Below, one piece after another: positions 58,201 through 64,000 of a stretch of DNA of 64,000 bases (its first letter is position 1; each line of letters starts with the position of its first letter). The notes below the pieces were generated by a model. The model saw only the letters and a program-made list of their open reading frames with translations, did not search any database and was not told the origin of the DNA. The stretch is from Flabesymbios commensalis (taxonomy: Eukaryota > Annelida > Polychaeta > Terebellida > Flabelligeridae): contig OZ024902.1 of NCBI GenBank assembly GCA_964017125.1, forward strand, positions 106,312,560 to 106,376,559, given 5' to 3'. A program made the position numbers and the translations under genes.

Positions 58201-59000
58201 AGTTCACCTCCTGATTATGTCTTGTTACAACTGCCATGTGCTGATCAACTACTTCTTGTGGAAGACTTAGTCCCATGTAGTCACCAAGTGATGGATAGAG
58301 CATTGGAGCAGTAGGTTGTGCAGGATTACCATATGCTGATGGTGGCTGGTCTCCAGCATTACCGTATGCAGGTGGGGGTGCTGCTGTTGGTGGCTGTTCA
58401 CCATAGGCAATGGCATGAGCAGTTGCTTGCATCTCTTGCTGTAAATTTACCTGGGCCTAAAATAAAACAAATGTAAAATTTATCACATTACAGTGCCCAA
58501 TGTTGAGGAGAGCCGGGTGCCCGGGGCTCCCAAATTTACTGCAGGGCTCTCTATTAGCTGCATGACTCTGCCCTTGTTGCTCCCTAGATTTTGGTCCAAT
58601 GCTTCTGTTTAACATGTTAAACACAGGTCAATTTAATTTGGGCACTCAAATTAAATGATGGGCTAGATTTTCTAGCTGGGTGCCCTGCTGGCTCTCATCT
58701 CAAATCGACCAAAATCAAGCACTGCATTAAGTGCTTAAACGTTAATGCTTTCACCAGCAAAGAAGTGGGCTTGGTGCTGAAAGGGTTAAAACAGGATTTT
58801 GCAAAATCAGGTATCAGCTTACTGAAGATGTTCATTTGTTGGTGAATTTGTGTCTATTTTGATAGAACATGATCATCTAGTAATACATTTTAGTTAATAA
58901 GACAGACAGTATTTGTTGTATATCTACACAGACTCTAGTGGCTTACCTTGGCCATCTGGTCCACCTTCATATCCTCTAATGATGGGTAAATGCTTGACAT
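40237..59000 (-). CDS. SDCBP: syntenin, tandem PDZ scaffold protein, complete CDS
   Basis: Exons on the minus strand: 59000-58947, 58456-58208, 56393-56244, 55717-55542, 54622-54451, 53775-53684 and 40291-40237. Together they make 948 nt, 315 residues plus TGA (human syntenin-1 is 298). All splice borders are AG/GT and the frame closes exactly. The N-terminal ~100 residues carry IYPSLEDMK and [13 protein letters not shown], LYPxL-type motifs that bind ALIX, with a Pro/Ala/Gly/Tyr-rich stretch between. PDZ1 (about residues 129-211) contains [10 protein letters not shown] as carboxylate-binding loop and [18 protein letters not shown]2 (about 213-288) contains [12 protein letters not shown] and [20 protein letters not shown]. 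The C-tail ends MDHSVPDV. The family links syndecans, PIP2 and ALIX in endosome sorting and exosome formation. It is a cytosolic, membrane-associated scaffold with no enzyme activity. CTAATCAAA just before the ATG follows a good acceptor, so a non-coding 5' exon is likely. Confidence 0.95.
40440..41170. mobile_element. partial copy of the 1.15-kb TTAA-flanked element
   Basis: Matches about 33421-34190: CATGGCAATCATGGGGGTTG, TATCTGGGCCGATGTAGAGC, TGTCATTCTTAAAGGATTCT, ATGACAGATATCGCAGCAGT and GCTTGAAATTGATAA. The termini with CCC/GGG and TTAA are not visible, so both ends are missing. About 75-80% alike by eye. Confidence 0.82.
41770..42010 (+). repeat. internal ATTATAACACGAAT repeats
   Basis: The word ATTATAACACGAAT or ATCATAACACGAAT occurs at five places, spaced about 50-60 bp apart and separated by AT-rich spacers with TGTGTTATA or CGTGTAATA. 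These match the end motif (TTATAGCACGAAT) of the element that contains them. Confidence 0.8.
42445..42500. repeat. foldback MITE fragment
   Basis: GCTTGAATATTGGCCAAGCA, TTACAGATGCCGGCCCGTCA and TTGTAACAACATTG match the centre and right arm words of the foldback family, nested in the pogo-like element. Confidence 0.45.
43759..43797. repeat. perfect 18-bp stem, 3-nt loop
   Basis: GTACTACCATATATGACA, loop GCC, then the exact complement TGTCATATATGGTAGTAC. It lies in the syntenin intron between two larger elements. Confidence 0.95.
45810..46470 (-). pseudogene. decayed element-borne gene with GCDT-type and Cys-rich motifs
   Basis: On the minus strand, one frame reads [20 protein letters not shown] followed by [10 protein letters not shown]. 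It resembles a motif (H-x-TGCDTTS-x-GKGK) that I recall from many invertebrate repeat proteins. Downstream come [14 protein letters not shown] and KKGCNKNC with CEKSEIP, resembling the CXC-type zinc region at the C-terminus of such proteins. Frames change and stops occur several times, so it is dead. The key Cys of the TGCDT motif is Arg here. Function not known; association with a terminal-repeat element suggests a transposition role, which is inference. Confidence 0.55.
47090..47220 (+). pseudogene. inverted second copy of the Cys-rich segment
   Basis: On the plus strand the sequence reads [28 protein letters not shown]. Read in reverse it matches 45835-45930 (GCAGTTTTTGTTGCAACCCT, TTGGTGGGTTTGTA-like blocks), so the C-terminal piece exists twice inside the element in opposite directions. 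Confidence 0.6.
47299..47339. repeat. 18-bp hairpin
   Basis: TCTGGGCATGTCTAGGGG and CCCTCAGACATGCCCAGA pair with one or two mismatches around a short ATTTA loop. It lies in the interior of the long-TIR element. Confidence 0.85.
49235..49310. repeat. foldback MITE fragment
   Basis: TTGTTTTAACACTGGGTCAA, CGTCGTAGAGGTAGACCAGC, ACCTGTTGGGTAA: one diverged copy lacking a clear left end. Confidence 0.5.
49740..49870. repeat. foldback MITE, diverged
   Basis: Left CACCCAACAAACACAAAACA, middle AATACAATGTTGGAACAAAG, centre CCAAGACGTTGGGCCGACAT and right ACTCCAACAAGACACTG. Confidence 0.55.
49900..50690 (-). pseudogene. hAT-like transposase fragment, decayed
   Basis: Read on the minus strand in order: [20 protein letters not shown] (BED-like zinc region), [89 protein letters not shown] and [16 protein letters not shown]. 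This is the order in hAT-superfamily transposases (BED finger, then the TDxSND box and the CDNA.VM box of the RNase H-like core). At least two frame changes and one internal stop occur (near 50290, 50150 and 50061), and the C-terminal part is missing. Inactive DNA transposon relic in the syntenin intron, antisense to the window but sense to the gene. Confidence 0.82.
50985..51480. repeat. foldback MITE cluster, four or more copies
   Basis: Series of arms and centres: GTACTAATGCTGGGACAGTG, CGCAGGCAACGGCCCAGC, GCTTAAAACCAACATTAG, GACGCTGGGCCATCATTAAA, TGTGTGGGCAAACACGTGAC, TGTTGTTTTAATGTTGGACC, TCTACGGCGCTGGCCCAACA and ATCTCGTGCTTGCTGG. The last copy (about 51350-51463) folds well around ATGTCTACGGCGC. 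Confidence 0.75.
51578..51616. repeat. 17-bp stem hairpin, GGCAGTATCTGC family
   Basis: GGCAGTATCTGCTTACT, 5-nt spacer TTACA, exact complement AGTAAGCAGATACTGCC. Same family as 51721-51765 and the half-site near 2979. Confidence 0.95.
51721..51765. repeat. 21-bp stem hairpin, GGCAGTATCTGC family
   Basis: AAAGGCAGTATCTGCTCACTT, spacer GTA, then AAGTGAGCGGATACTGCCTTT, one mismatch. It lies 140 bp from its sister hairpin; CTGCAAAGGCAGTA and TGCCTTTGCAGA link the two. Confidence 0.95.
52530..52640 (+). repeat. TGACCTTGA-rich block, pair of 34208-34330
   Basis: TTGACCTTGAAATGACCTTG, ATATGACCTTGACTTGACC, then CACCAGTAAAGCACAACTTC. TGACCTTGA occurs three times at a spacing of 11 bp. Confidence 0.8.
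52644..52918. mobile_element. piggyBac-like MITE (TTAA family)
   Basis: Right end CATAGCGGTGTAAGGG followed by TTAA (52919-52922); left end CCCTTAAACTGCTGCAC preceded by TCAA (52640-52643, one change). The inner GGCGACTCTAGTCTCCCA and GGCGACTATAGTCCCCCA are a direct repeat. 275 bp, no ORF. Confidence 0.7.
53684..53775 (-). CDS. SDCBP: syntenin exon 6, end of PDZ2
   Basis: 92 nt: [30 protein letters not shown] and two bases of the next codon. Donor AAAAG/GTATGT is strong. Reading through would give a stop after a few codons, so splicing to 40291 is expected. Confidence 0.93.
53776..54450 (-). other. syntenin intron 5, no repeat recognised
   Basis: AT-rich intron without recognisable elements. 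Introns 4 (54623-55541) and 3 (55718-56243) are likewise plain. Confidence 0.6.
54451..54622 (-). CDS. SDCBP: syntenin exon 5, PDZ2
   Basis: 172 nt. One base completes Arg, then [40 protein letters not shown] and [13 protein letters not shown]. Nearly every conserved position of human PDZ2 can be matched by eye. Acceptor TTTTATCAG, donor AAG/GTTTAT. Confidence 0.95.
55542..55717 (-). CDS. SDCBP: syntenin exon 4, rest of PDZ1
   Basis: 176 nt starting [20 protein letters not shown] and containing [20 protein letters not shown]. It ends ITLAIRD plus two bases of Arg. Acceptor TTTTTTTCAG; donor GATAG/GTATAC, phase 2. Confidence 0.95.
56244..56393 (-). CDS. SDCBP: syntenin exon 3, start of PDZ1
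   Basis: 150 nt, 50 residues: [20 protein letters not shown], then [18 protein letters not shown] and [12 protein letters not shown]. The GKIGLR loop is the PDZ1 carboxylate-binding loop. Borders AATAAAG and AAG/GTTTAT, phase 0. Confidence 0.95.
56880..57195 (+). repeat. tandem repeat, 2.2 units of about 140-150 bp
   Basis: AAGAATYGAGGGA, GTGAATGTTCCTAATTAGGT or GTGTCCTAATTAGGTCTTAA, AATTACGAATTAAAAT, TTCTATG(C/T)ACAGGCACRAGC and TCTTYCAAAC recur near 56882, 57019 and 57174. Within syntenin intron 2. The AATTAGGT words also form short dyads. Confidence 0.8.
57430..57545 (+). repeat. dispersed repeat, pair of 63690-63785
   Basis: GAAAGCAGACCTCCGTTACC, ATTTTGCAATTGTTTGCTCC and AAAAGTTACCCAGG match 63690 onward (GAAAGCAGCCCTCCATTATC, ATTTTAAAATTGTTTGCTCC, AAAAGTTTATCAGG). 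Confidence 0.65.
58208..58456 (-). CDS. SDCBP: syntenin exon 2, N-terminal linker with LYPSL motif
   Basis: 249 nt, 83 residues from [10 protein letters not shown]. The low-complexity part has repeated PPxAYGN ([18 protein letters not shown]), longer than in the human protein. It is followed by the conserved [20 protein letters not shown]. Borders are ATTTTAG and GAG/GTGAAC, phase 0. Confidence 0.93.
58742..58789. repeat. short TTAA-flanked palindrome
   Basis: TTAA, TGCTTTCACCAGCAAAG, GGCTTGGTGCTGAAAGGG, TTAA. It may be a deletion derivative of the TTAA MITEs or a chance palindrome. Confidence 0.4.
58947..59000 (-). CDS. SDCBP: syntenin coding exon 1
   Basis: 54 nt coding [18 protein letters not shown]; donor [18 protein letters not shown] matches the human start (LYPSLEDLK). 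TTTTTGTTTCAG ends at 59010, 9 nt before the ATG, so the exon probably begins at 59009 with a short 5' UTR piece and the promoter lies farther right. Confidence 0.93.
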
Positions 59001-59800
59001 TTTGATTAGCTGAAACAAAAATAAGATAATATCAAACCTGCACATACCACTTCAAAGTTTCTGTCTTACTATTCTACATAATGTGAAATTCTCCACAGGG
59101 ATATTTTGTGCAGTATGGAAAAGCAAAACACTGCGCAGAGTTTGTATAATTAGACTAAACAGCCATATTTATTATAATAAATTCCCATGTTTCAATAAAC
59201 GCCCACTCATTGATTTAAAAATAAAAGTGACGATCACAAAACCTCTAATTATCGTCCACCTACCTCAACTCAATGGTCATGGCTTCACTTTATTTATGTC
59301 GTAGTAGCCTATTTAAATGAAGTACATGTAATCCAGAAATTACTGCATTGCCATTATGATGGAGTTGAAAATTACCAAGCACAACTAGCAGTATCCTGAA
59401 CTGTGACTGAAACTGAAGTTTGAGGAACAGCTTGTACCCACACCAGCTGCGAGACGTTTATTCAGATGGTAATAATTATGTAAGATTCAGGTGCAATTTA
59501 TCAGGCCAATAATGGGTTTATTGGAATCAACAACATCCATAGCTGTTTTGCCTGAGTGGGTTGTTATGGTTACTGCTCTCTGTAGTAAAATGTAATGCAG
59601 GCCTACATGCAATGTACAATCGTGATTATCACACTAAATATAAACAGAACATTTAGTAAGTTAATAAGACCATTTCCGGGCTGACAATGAAGCCAGCTTG
59701 CAACTACAGAGAGACCTCGATGTTCCGTCATCATCCGTTCCCAAGAAATATGACGGAACTTCGAGCAGCCACTCCACCCCCTCCAAGCAATGCTGGAACC

Positions 59801-59830
59801 GAGGATATATATATATATATATATATATAC
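59801..59830 (+). repeat. (TA)n microsatellite
   Basis: Uninterrupted alternating TA run of about 28 bp. Confidence 0.95.
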
Positions 59831-60589
59831 ATCTAATTCATGCTGTAATATTTATTGTTATATTAGTAGGCTTACATGTGTTAGTTGTGCGAGCAAAATA
59901 CAAAATAAATGTGATAAAAATATAATTTTATTATTTCAACTATATTTACAGGATTTCATAATATTTGTATATTTTGACTTTATCTATGAAAAATGTCAGT
60001 AACACATTTGAATGACTACCATATACAAACTGTGTCTTTTACACTTAATCTGCTTATTATAGTAAAATACCAAATAAGTACTAATTTCTTAAATCTGCTT
60101 CAATTGTTAGGCCGAAATGACCCCAAGCAATATCACGCAACTCAGGTTTTATCATATCACCGTGATCAAATCTAACACATTCCACTGTGTAGGCCTATAG
60201 CTTGCATTACTTGCGCGGGTGGCTTATTGCTCTGATTTTCATGTATTCCTGGTATTGCAGGGCTTCACATATACTGGCCTTGTTACAATGGTAAAACAAC
60301 TTAATGCTAAGATAGGTGTTGACACTTTGTGTTAACCGAAACACAAGGTATTCACGCTTAGAGCATAATCTATGAAATGGATGTTCACAGAGATCAAATA
60401 CATTTAAAAATTGTTAGATACTTAGATTTAGTTAATCAATTTTCAAAATAATTTATTACATATGAAATCAAACATTTTGTGCAACAGACATATTAAAGGT
60501 CAAATTAATTAATCTTTATAGGCTCAACTAGTTGCTACAAGAAATTAAACGTTGTCCTAAGTATGAGTTAATATTGTTACAACGTGCGA

Positions 60590-60880
60590 GACGTTGGCTT
60601 TGACCCAGTAAACTTGAGACATTGACACAATGTTAATTTAACGATGGCCCAACGTCTTCGACACTGGTTTGATATATATTAACCAAAACTGGTTTATCAT
60701 GTCATAGTACTGCTTCCAAGAAGTGTTAAGGAGAATGAGTGGTTTGTCTTTTGTTTGCCTAACATTAAACCAATGTTCATCTTGTGAGCATGTGATTGCA
60801 GTGTTTTATTTGCTAATAAGCCACTCACTAATCCCTTGAACGCTAAGTGCATTGAGCCAACGTTGGGGCAAAGTGATGAG
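60590..60880. repeat. foldback MITE fragments
   Basis: GTGCGAGACGTTGGCTTTGA, TGACACAATGTTAATTTAAC, GGCCCAACGTCTTCGACACT, and further right GCATTGAGCCAACGTTGGGG. Two diverged copies. Confidence 0.55.
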
Positions 60881-61025
60881 AGCCACATCTGCAAGCCCAC
60901 AATTACTACAAACACATAGCGTTCACCTGTTCCTGCAATTAGCGTGACGGACAGTGACCATGGTGACAGAACAACGGGACGTGGCAGAACATGGGAGCAA
61001 AAATACATTGGGCAGATCCTTTCCG

Positions 61026-61247
61026 TCAAAATCTTGACGGATGTAGAAGATGGCGGAACATCAGAGGACTCATCTCCAAGGCCTGTCTGTATTTGTAGTG
61101 AATAAAACTGTAGCCATGTAATACGCCCAGCTTCTCCAATTGTGCTTCCACAAAATTTCTCACAAGACCTAAATCTGATTGATTTTTTCTCCGATGCAAT
61201 CCGATTCTACATAGAATACATTGTAATGTCCTTTCACTGACTGCCAT
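61026..61247 (-). pseudogene. fossil fragment of an integrase-core (DDE) type element
   Basis: An open frame reads AVSERTLQCILCRIGLHRRK, NQSDLGLVRNFVEAQLEKLG and VLHGYSFIHYKYRQ. This resembles the helix-turn-helix part (SxRTLxRxL..GL.RR.N, then HGYRxMH) that precedes the integrase-like catalytic core in a class of animal mobile-element proteins. Only this N-terminal part is recognisable; the catalytic core is not. Old and incomplete. Family assignment is tentative. Confidence 0.55.
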
Positions 61248-61985
61248 GGTGCTTTAGTGAGACAACTATTTCAAACTGTGTGTATCCCCGTTAAAATATT
61301 GTCTGATCAGTTCATCTCACTCCATAATGATATACAAGAGTAGTAGTCTACATCAATAAGGCCATAATAAGGCGGTACTACGCCTTAAATTATGGAGTTA
61401 GTGTAAACATATTTTATAAACATTTGAAGCAGTACAAAAGTGTAATCGAGGCTTCTCTTGCGATGAAAAAAATAAAAATAATTGTTGCCTGACATGTAAA
61501 TAAAGTGGTATGGTATTGCTGCACAAAAGCATTATACATTAAATCGTTGATATATATACAGAATCAAGAATAGTTATGGCAATTATTAAAGACTCATGAC
61601 AAATTATTCAGCAATTTAAATCGGTTGGTGGCGATAATATATTTTTGGGTAGCCTGATTTATTTTAAAGTTGTTTATACCATCACTGATGCCATATAAAA
61701 GAACATGAACAGTAAATTCATAATTATTACGCAGAAAGAAATCACATAAAATACGCCTTGGAACAATGTACAGTGGGTATTTGCTTTAAATCGACAAAAA
61801 TGATATTTCTCCGTACATACTTGGGAATATTGTTACACTTTTGAATTCTAAACAAACTATAAAGAAGCTAGAAGAGCTTTTATATCCAAATAAAATCATT
61901 TAATCTATTAGTTCTGAGCAATTTAAGGACAATATTGTAGAGGAATAACTAATTTTATATCTTAGCAGCTAAATTATATTAATTA

Positions 61986-63294
61986 CCGTATATCGCGGTG
62001 TATAGTACGCTACTTTTTTTCTTTTTTGAGCTCGTTTTTGGCCTGGTGAGTATTATCCACCGGTGCGTACAATATATTGATTTTCCTGTGATTTGGAACT
62101 CAAAATTTTGATAAATAGGCAGTCTCACGTCTCCCGAGTAAACTGCGATCTCCTAACTGCTCATATTTTCGCCCAAAAATGGCAAATTACTTCAGCAGCT
62201 ACAATGAAACAGTTTGTTTCTAATACAATTAAGATGTCTAGTGAAATAAGATTCCATAACAACCTAGCATTTATTTGTCTTTTAAATATCAGATAAAGTC
62301 ATTTCTTAATGTTATTTAAATAATAATCTACTCATCAGACATCGCTAGGCCTATTTCATCATGTGTATTACGTTGATTGCGTGACGAGTGTGAAGCTTCT
62401 ATTCCATTCACCAGTGCCTATCTTATACACTGTATACAGCTTGATTATTAGAGGGTTTTATTCTTTTAGGCCTACATATTTTACTGCAATATATATTCAA
62501 GTCAATGGTATTCTAAAATACAGACGAAATGTATCCTGGTAGAAAGTTTAAATAATATTCAAATGCTAATATCGATAGGTTTCACGGCAAAAATAATAAT
62601 ATAATAATACTTATGCTCATGATATAATTGCCACATTCCTAAATACATACATATACATGATATAAGCATTCATTGTATGCTTGTAATAAATCACGCTTAC
62701 AGTGCTGTCACCATACATACATGTGCTATTTCATTATTGTTACTCTAAATAAAAATTTGTACATTGTTAGACAAAAGTGTTTTTTATTCGTTGCATCTTA
62801 ATGAAAATTAGCTAGATTATATCGCCGTTTGACCGTCATAAACGGTATGCATTCTATTGAAGACTAGACTGAAGACCTATTCACCAGATGGCGCTCTTCC
62901 CGTCATTTACCTGACTATAACTGCTTTCACCAGGTGGTGCTAATATGTTATATCGTGATCATTTGTGGTCAAATCAATAATAAAACAAAAATAAATATAA
63001 TACTCAGATAGTTCTTCCTAATTTTATATTTTTATATTGTTAACAATATTTCTTTTCATCAAATCATTTCATTTATTTTATATAATCTTTATTCACGGTT
63101 ATTAGCGAATCAATTATATCCATATGTAACCAACTGAGTTGACCCACATTCTGAATGCCTTGAGTACTAAAGACATACCACACACACACACCCCAGACAG
63201 AATGTGTAGATACTCACCACCCTATCTGTGTTTTTTGGTACAAATATTGGTACATGCGTATACACAAGTGCAAACTATACGCCGCGAAATACGG
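61986..63294. mobile_element. 1.3-kb TA-flanked non-autonomous element
   Basis: Left CCGTATATCGCGGTGTATAG; right, read as complement, CCGTATTTCGCGGCGTATAG. The inverted repeat is about 20-25 bp with two or three mismatches. TA on both sides (61984-61985, 63295-63296). No transposase ORF. TA duplication fits Tc1/mariner-like movement; the superfamily is inferred from ends alone. Confidence 0.82.
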
Positions 63295-63296
63295 TA

Positions 63297-64000
63297 GAGC
63301 TTTTTTTATGAGATATATTAGGCTGAGGTGGTCGTAACATTTTGTGTCTTATTGACTGCTACTACTCAATCATGTCATAAGTTTTAGCACTCTGCCATAA
63401 TCACTTGAAAAGTAAACTAAAAAGCCAAATAATATGATGCAGATACAGAAATAATAACAGAAATCAAATGAATACCAAGTAAAAGGGGTAAATTACTACT
63501 TTTACTAAACATAACATTTCTGTATCCTACATGCATTTTCTTTTGATGTCATTTTCTTGAACAGAAGTCGCCCATTCAGTGTTTAAATTGGTGTGTATAC
63601 AACCATGTGCACACTAGTTGTATACATGTGTTTTATATAATTGTACACAAAACAATATAGAACACAAAAAAAACTAGAAAGAGTTGTTCAGAAACGAACA
63701 CGAAAGCAGCCCTCCATTATCGCTCGACCACTATTTTAAAATTGTTTGCTCCAAAAGTTTATCAGGTCAAAAATTCATAGATCAGCTATCATGCAAGATT
63801 TATGAAATAGTAAAAAAAAAAAACTTGAAAAAATAAAATAAAAATTAGAAAAAAATAAAATAATGTACGACTGGCAGCCATTTTAGATTTTTTAGAGTGA
63901 AATTTGTCATGGGTTATCCTTGTGTGAGACATAACATTTTGTTTTATATTCAATGGTCTAGTCATTTTGCATTTCTTAAGTTAAGTAAATATTACAAAAT
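63297..64000. other. right-edge sequence, no gene
   Basis: AT-rich with one dispersed repeat (63690-63785, pair of 57430). No exon-like sequence. Confidence 0.5.

Larger units (their letters stand above)
59011..61025. other. syntenin 5' flank or first intron
   Basis: No further coding exon found. A (TA)n run lies at 59801-59830. A 10-bp dyad GTTCCGTCAT / ATGACGGAAC lies at 59722-59760 in a locally GC-richer patch. Foldback fragments lie at 60590-60680 (GCCCAACGTCTTCGACACTG) and 60755-60880. A 5' UTR exon and promoter should be in this stretch or beyond, but I cannot place them. Confidence 0.4.

Noticed and set aside
60697-61029. 110-codon open frame on the minus strand
   Set aside because: Partly foldback MITE sequence and partly downstream of the integrase-like fossil; no domain seen and no evidence it is a gene.

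Overview
The window is a piece of an animal nuclear genome. It is AT-rich, its coding exons are small and widely spaced with GT-AG borders, and most of the rest is old mobile-element sequence. Two host genes can be recognised and they lie tail to tail. The proteins resemble vertebrate ANKRD29 and syntenin-1 closely enough to name. The repeat content, and an excess of the word AGGCCTA that I associate from memory with some invertebrate deuterostomes (echinoderms, hemichordates), suggest a marine invertebrate deuterostome. That taxonomic guess is weak. LAYOUT. 1-18,069 (+): the 3' three quarters of an ANKRD29 orthologue, in six exons (509-607, 2372-2569, 4609-4707, 9310-9405, 16911-17009, 17980-18069). 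All introns are phase 0 and nearly every exon is one ankyrin repeat (two in the second exon). The first ~75 residues lie left of the window. Its introns hold a 380-bp tandem repeat (about 641-1760), a 2.5-kb repeat built of ~145-bp units (5001-7538), an older array of the same type (7751-8600), foldback elements, a piggyBac-like MITE with TTAA ends (15288-15517) and a duplicated CRE/TATA block (14692-14830). 18,070-20,800: probable 3' UTR and flank, carrying a 132-bp TA-flanked MITE. 20,799-26,921: a second, very similar copy of the 2.5-kb repeat, split by a 5'-truncated LINE (21406-24957, 6-bp target duplication), which itself carries a SINE with two tRNA-like heads (24378-24696, 14-bp target duplication). 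27,000-40,236: intergenic space or syntenin 3' UTR, with three more SINE copies, foldback elements, TTAA-flanked elements and a GTGGCGAGGTTAC minisatellite. 40,237-59,000 (-): a complete syntenin (SDCBP) coding sequence in seven exons whose lengths sum exactly to 948 nt (315 residues and a stop). The last exon is 17 codons and a stop, 13.4 kb from the sixth. That intron is filled by a related TTAA-type element copy (40440-41170), a 2.2-kb pogo/Tigger-like element (41335-43552), a 4.9-kb element with ~1.17-kb inverted repeats (44227-49106), a decayed hAT-like transposase (49900-50690), foldback clusters and a TTAA MITE (52644-52918). 59,001-64,000: 5' flank of syntenin, with an integrase-core fossil (about 61026-61247) and a 1.3-kb TA-flanked element (61986-63294). 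HOW THE GENES RELATE. I see no sign that the two genes work together. ANKRD29 is a little-studied ankyrin-only protein; syntenin is a tandem-PDZ scaffold for syndecans, phosphoinositides and the ALIX/ESCRT exosome route. No new multi-gene system is visible. The unusual content is repeat architecture: three-level nesting with readable target duplications, a palindromic MITE family with a conserved centre, a dimeric tRNA SINE, and short words (TGACCTTGA, AAAATGGCCGCC, AGGCCTA) that recur in apparently unrelated elements.
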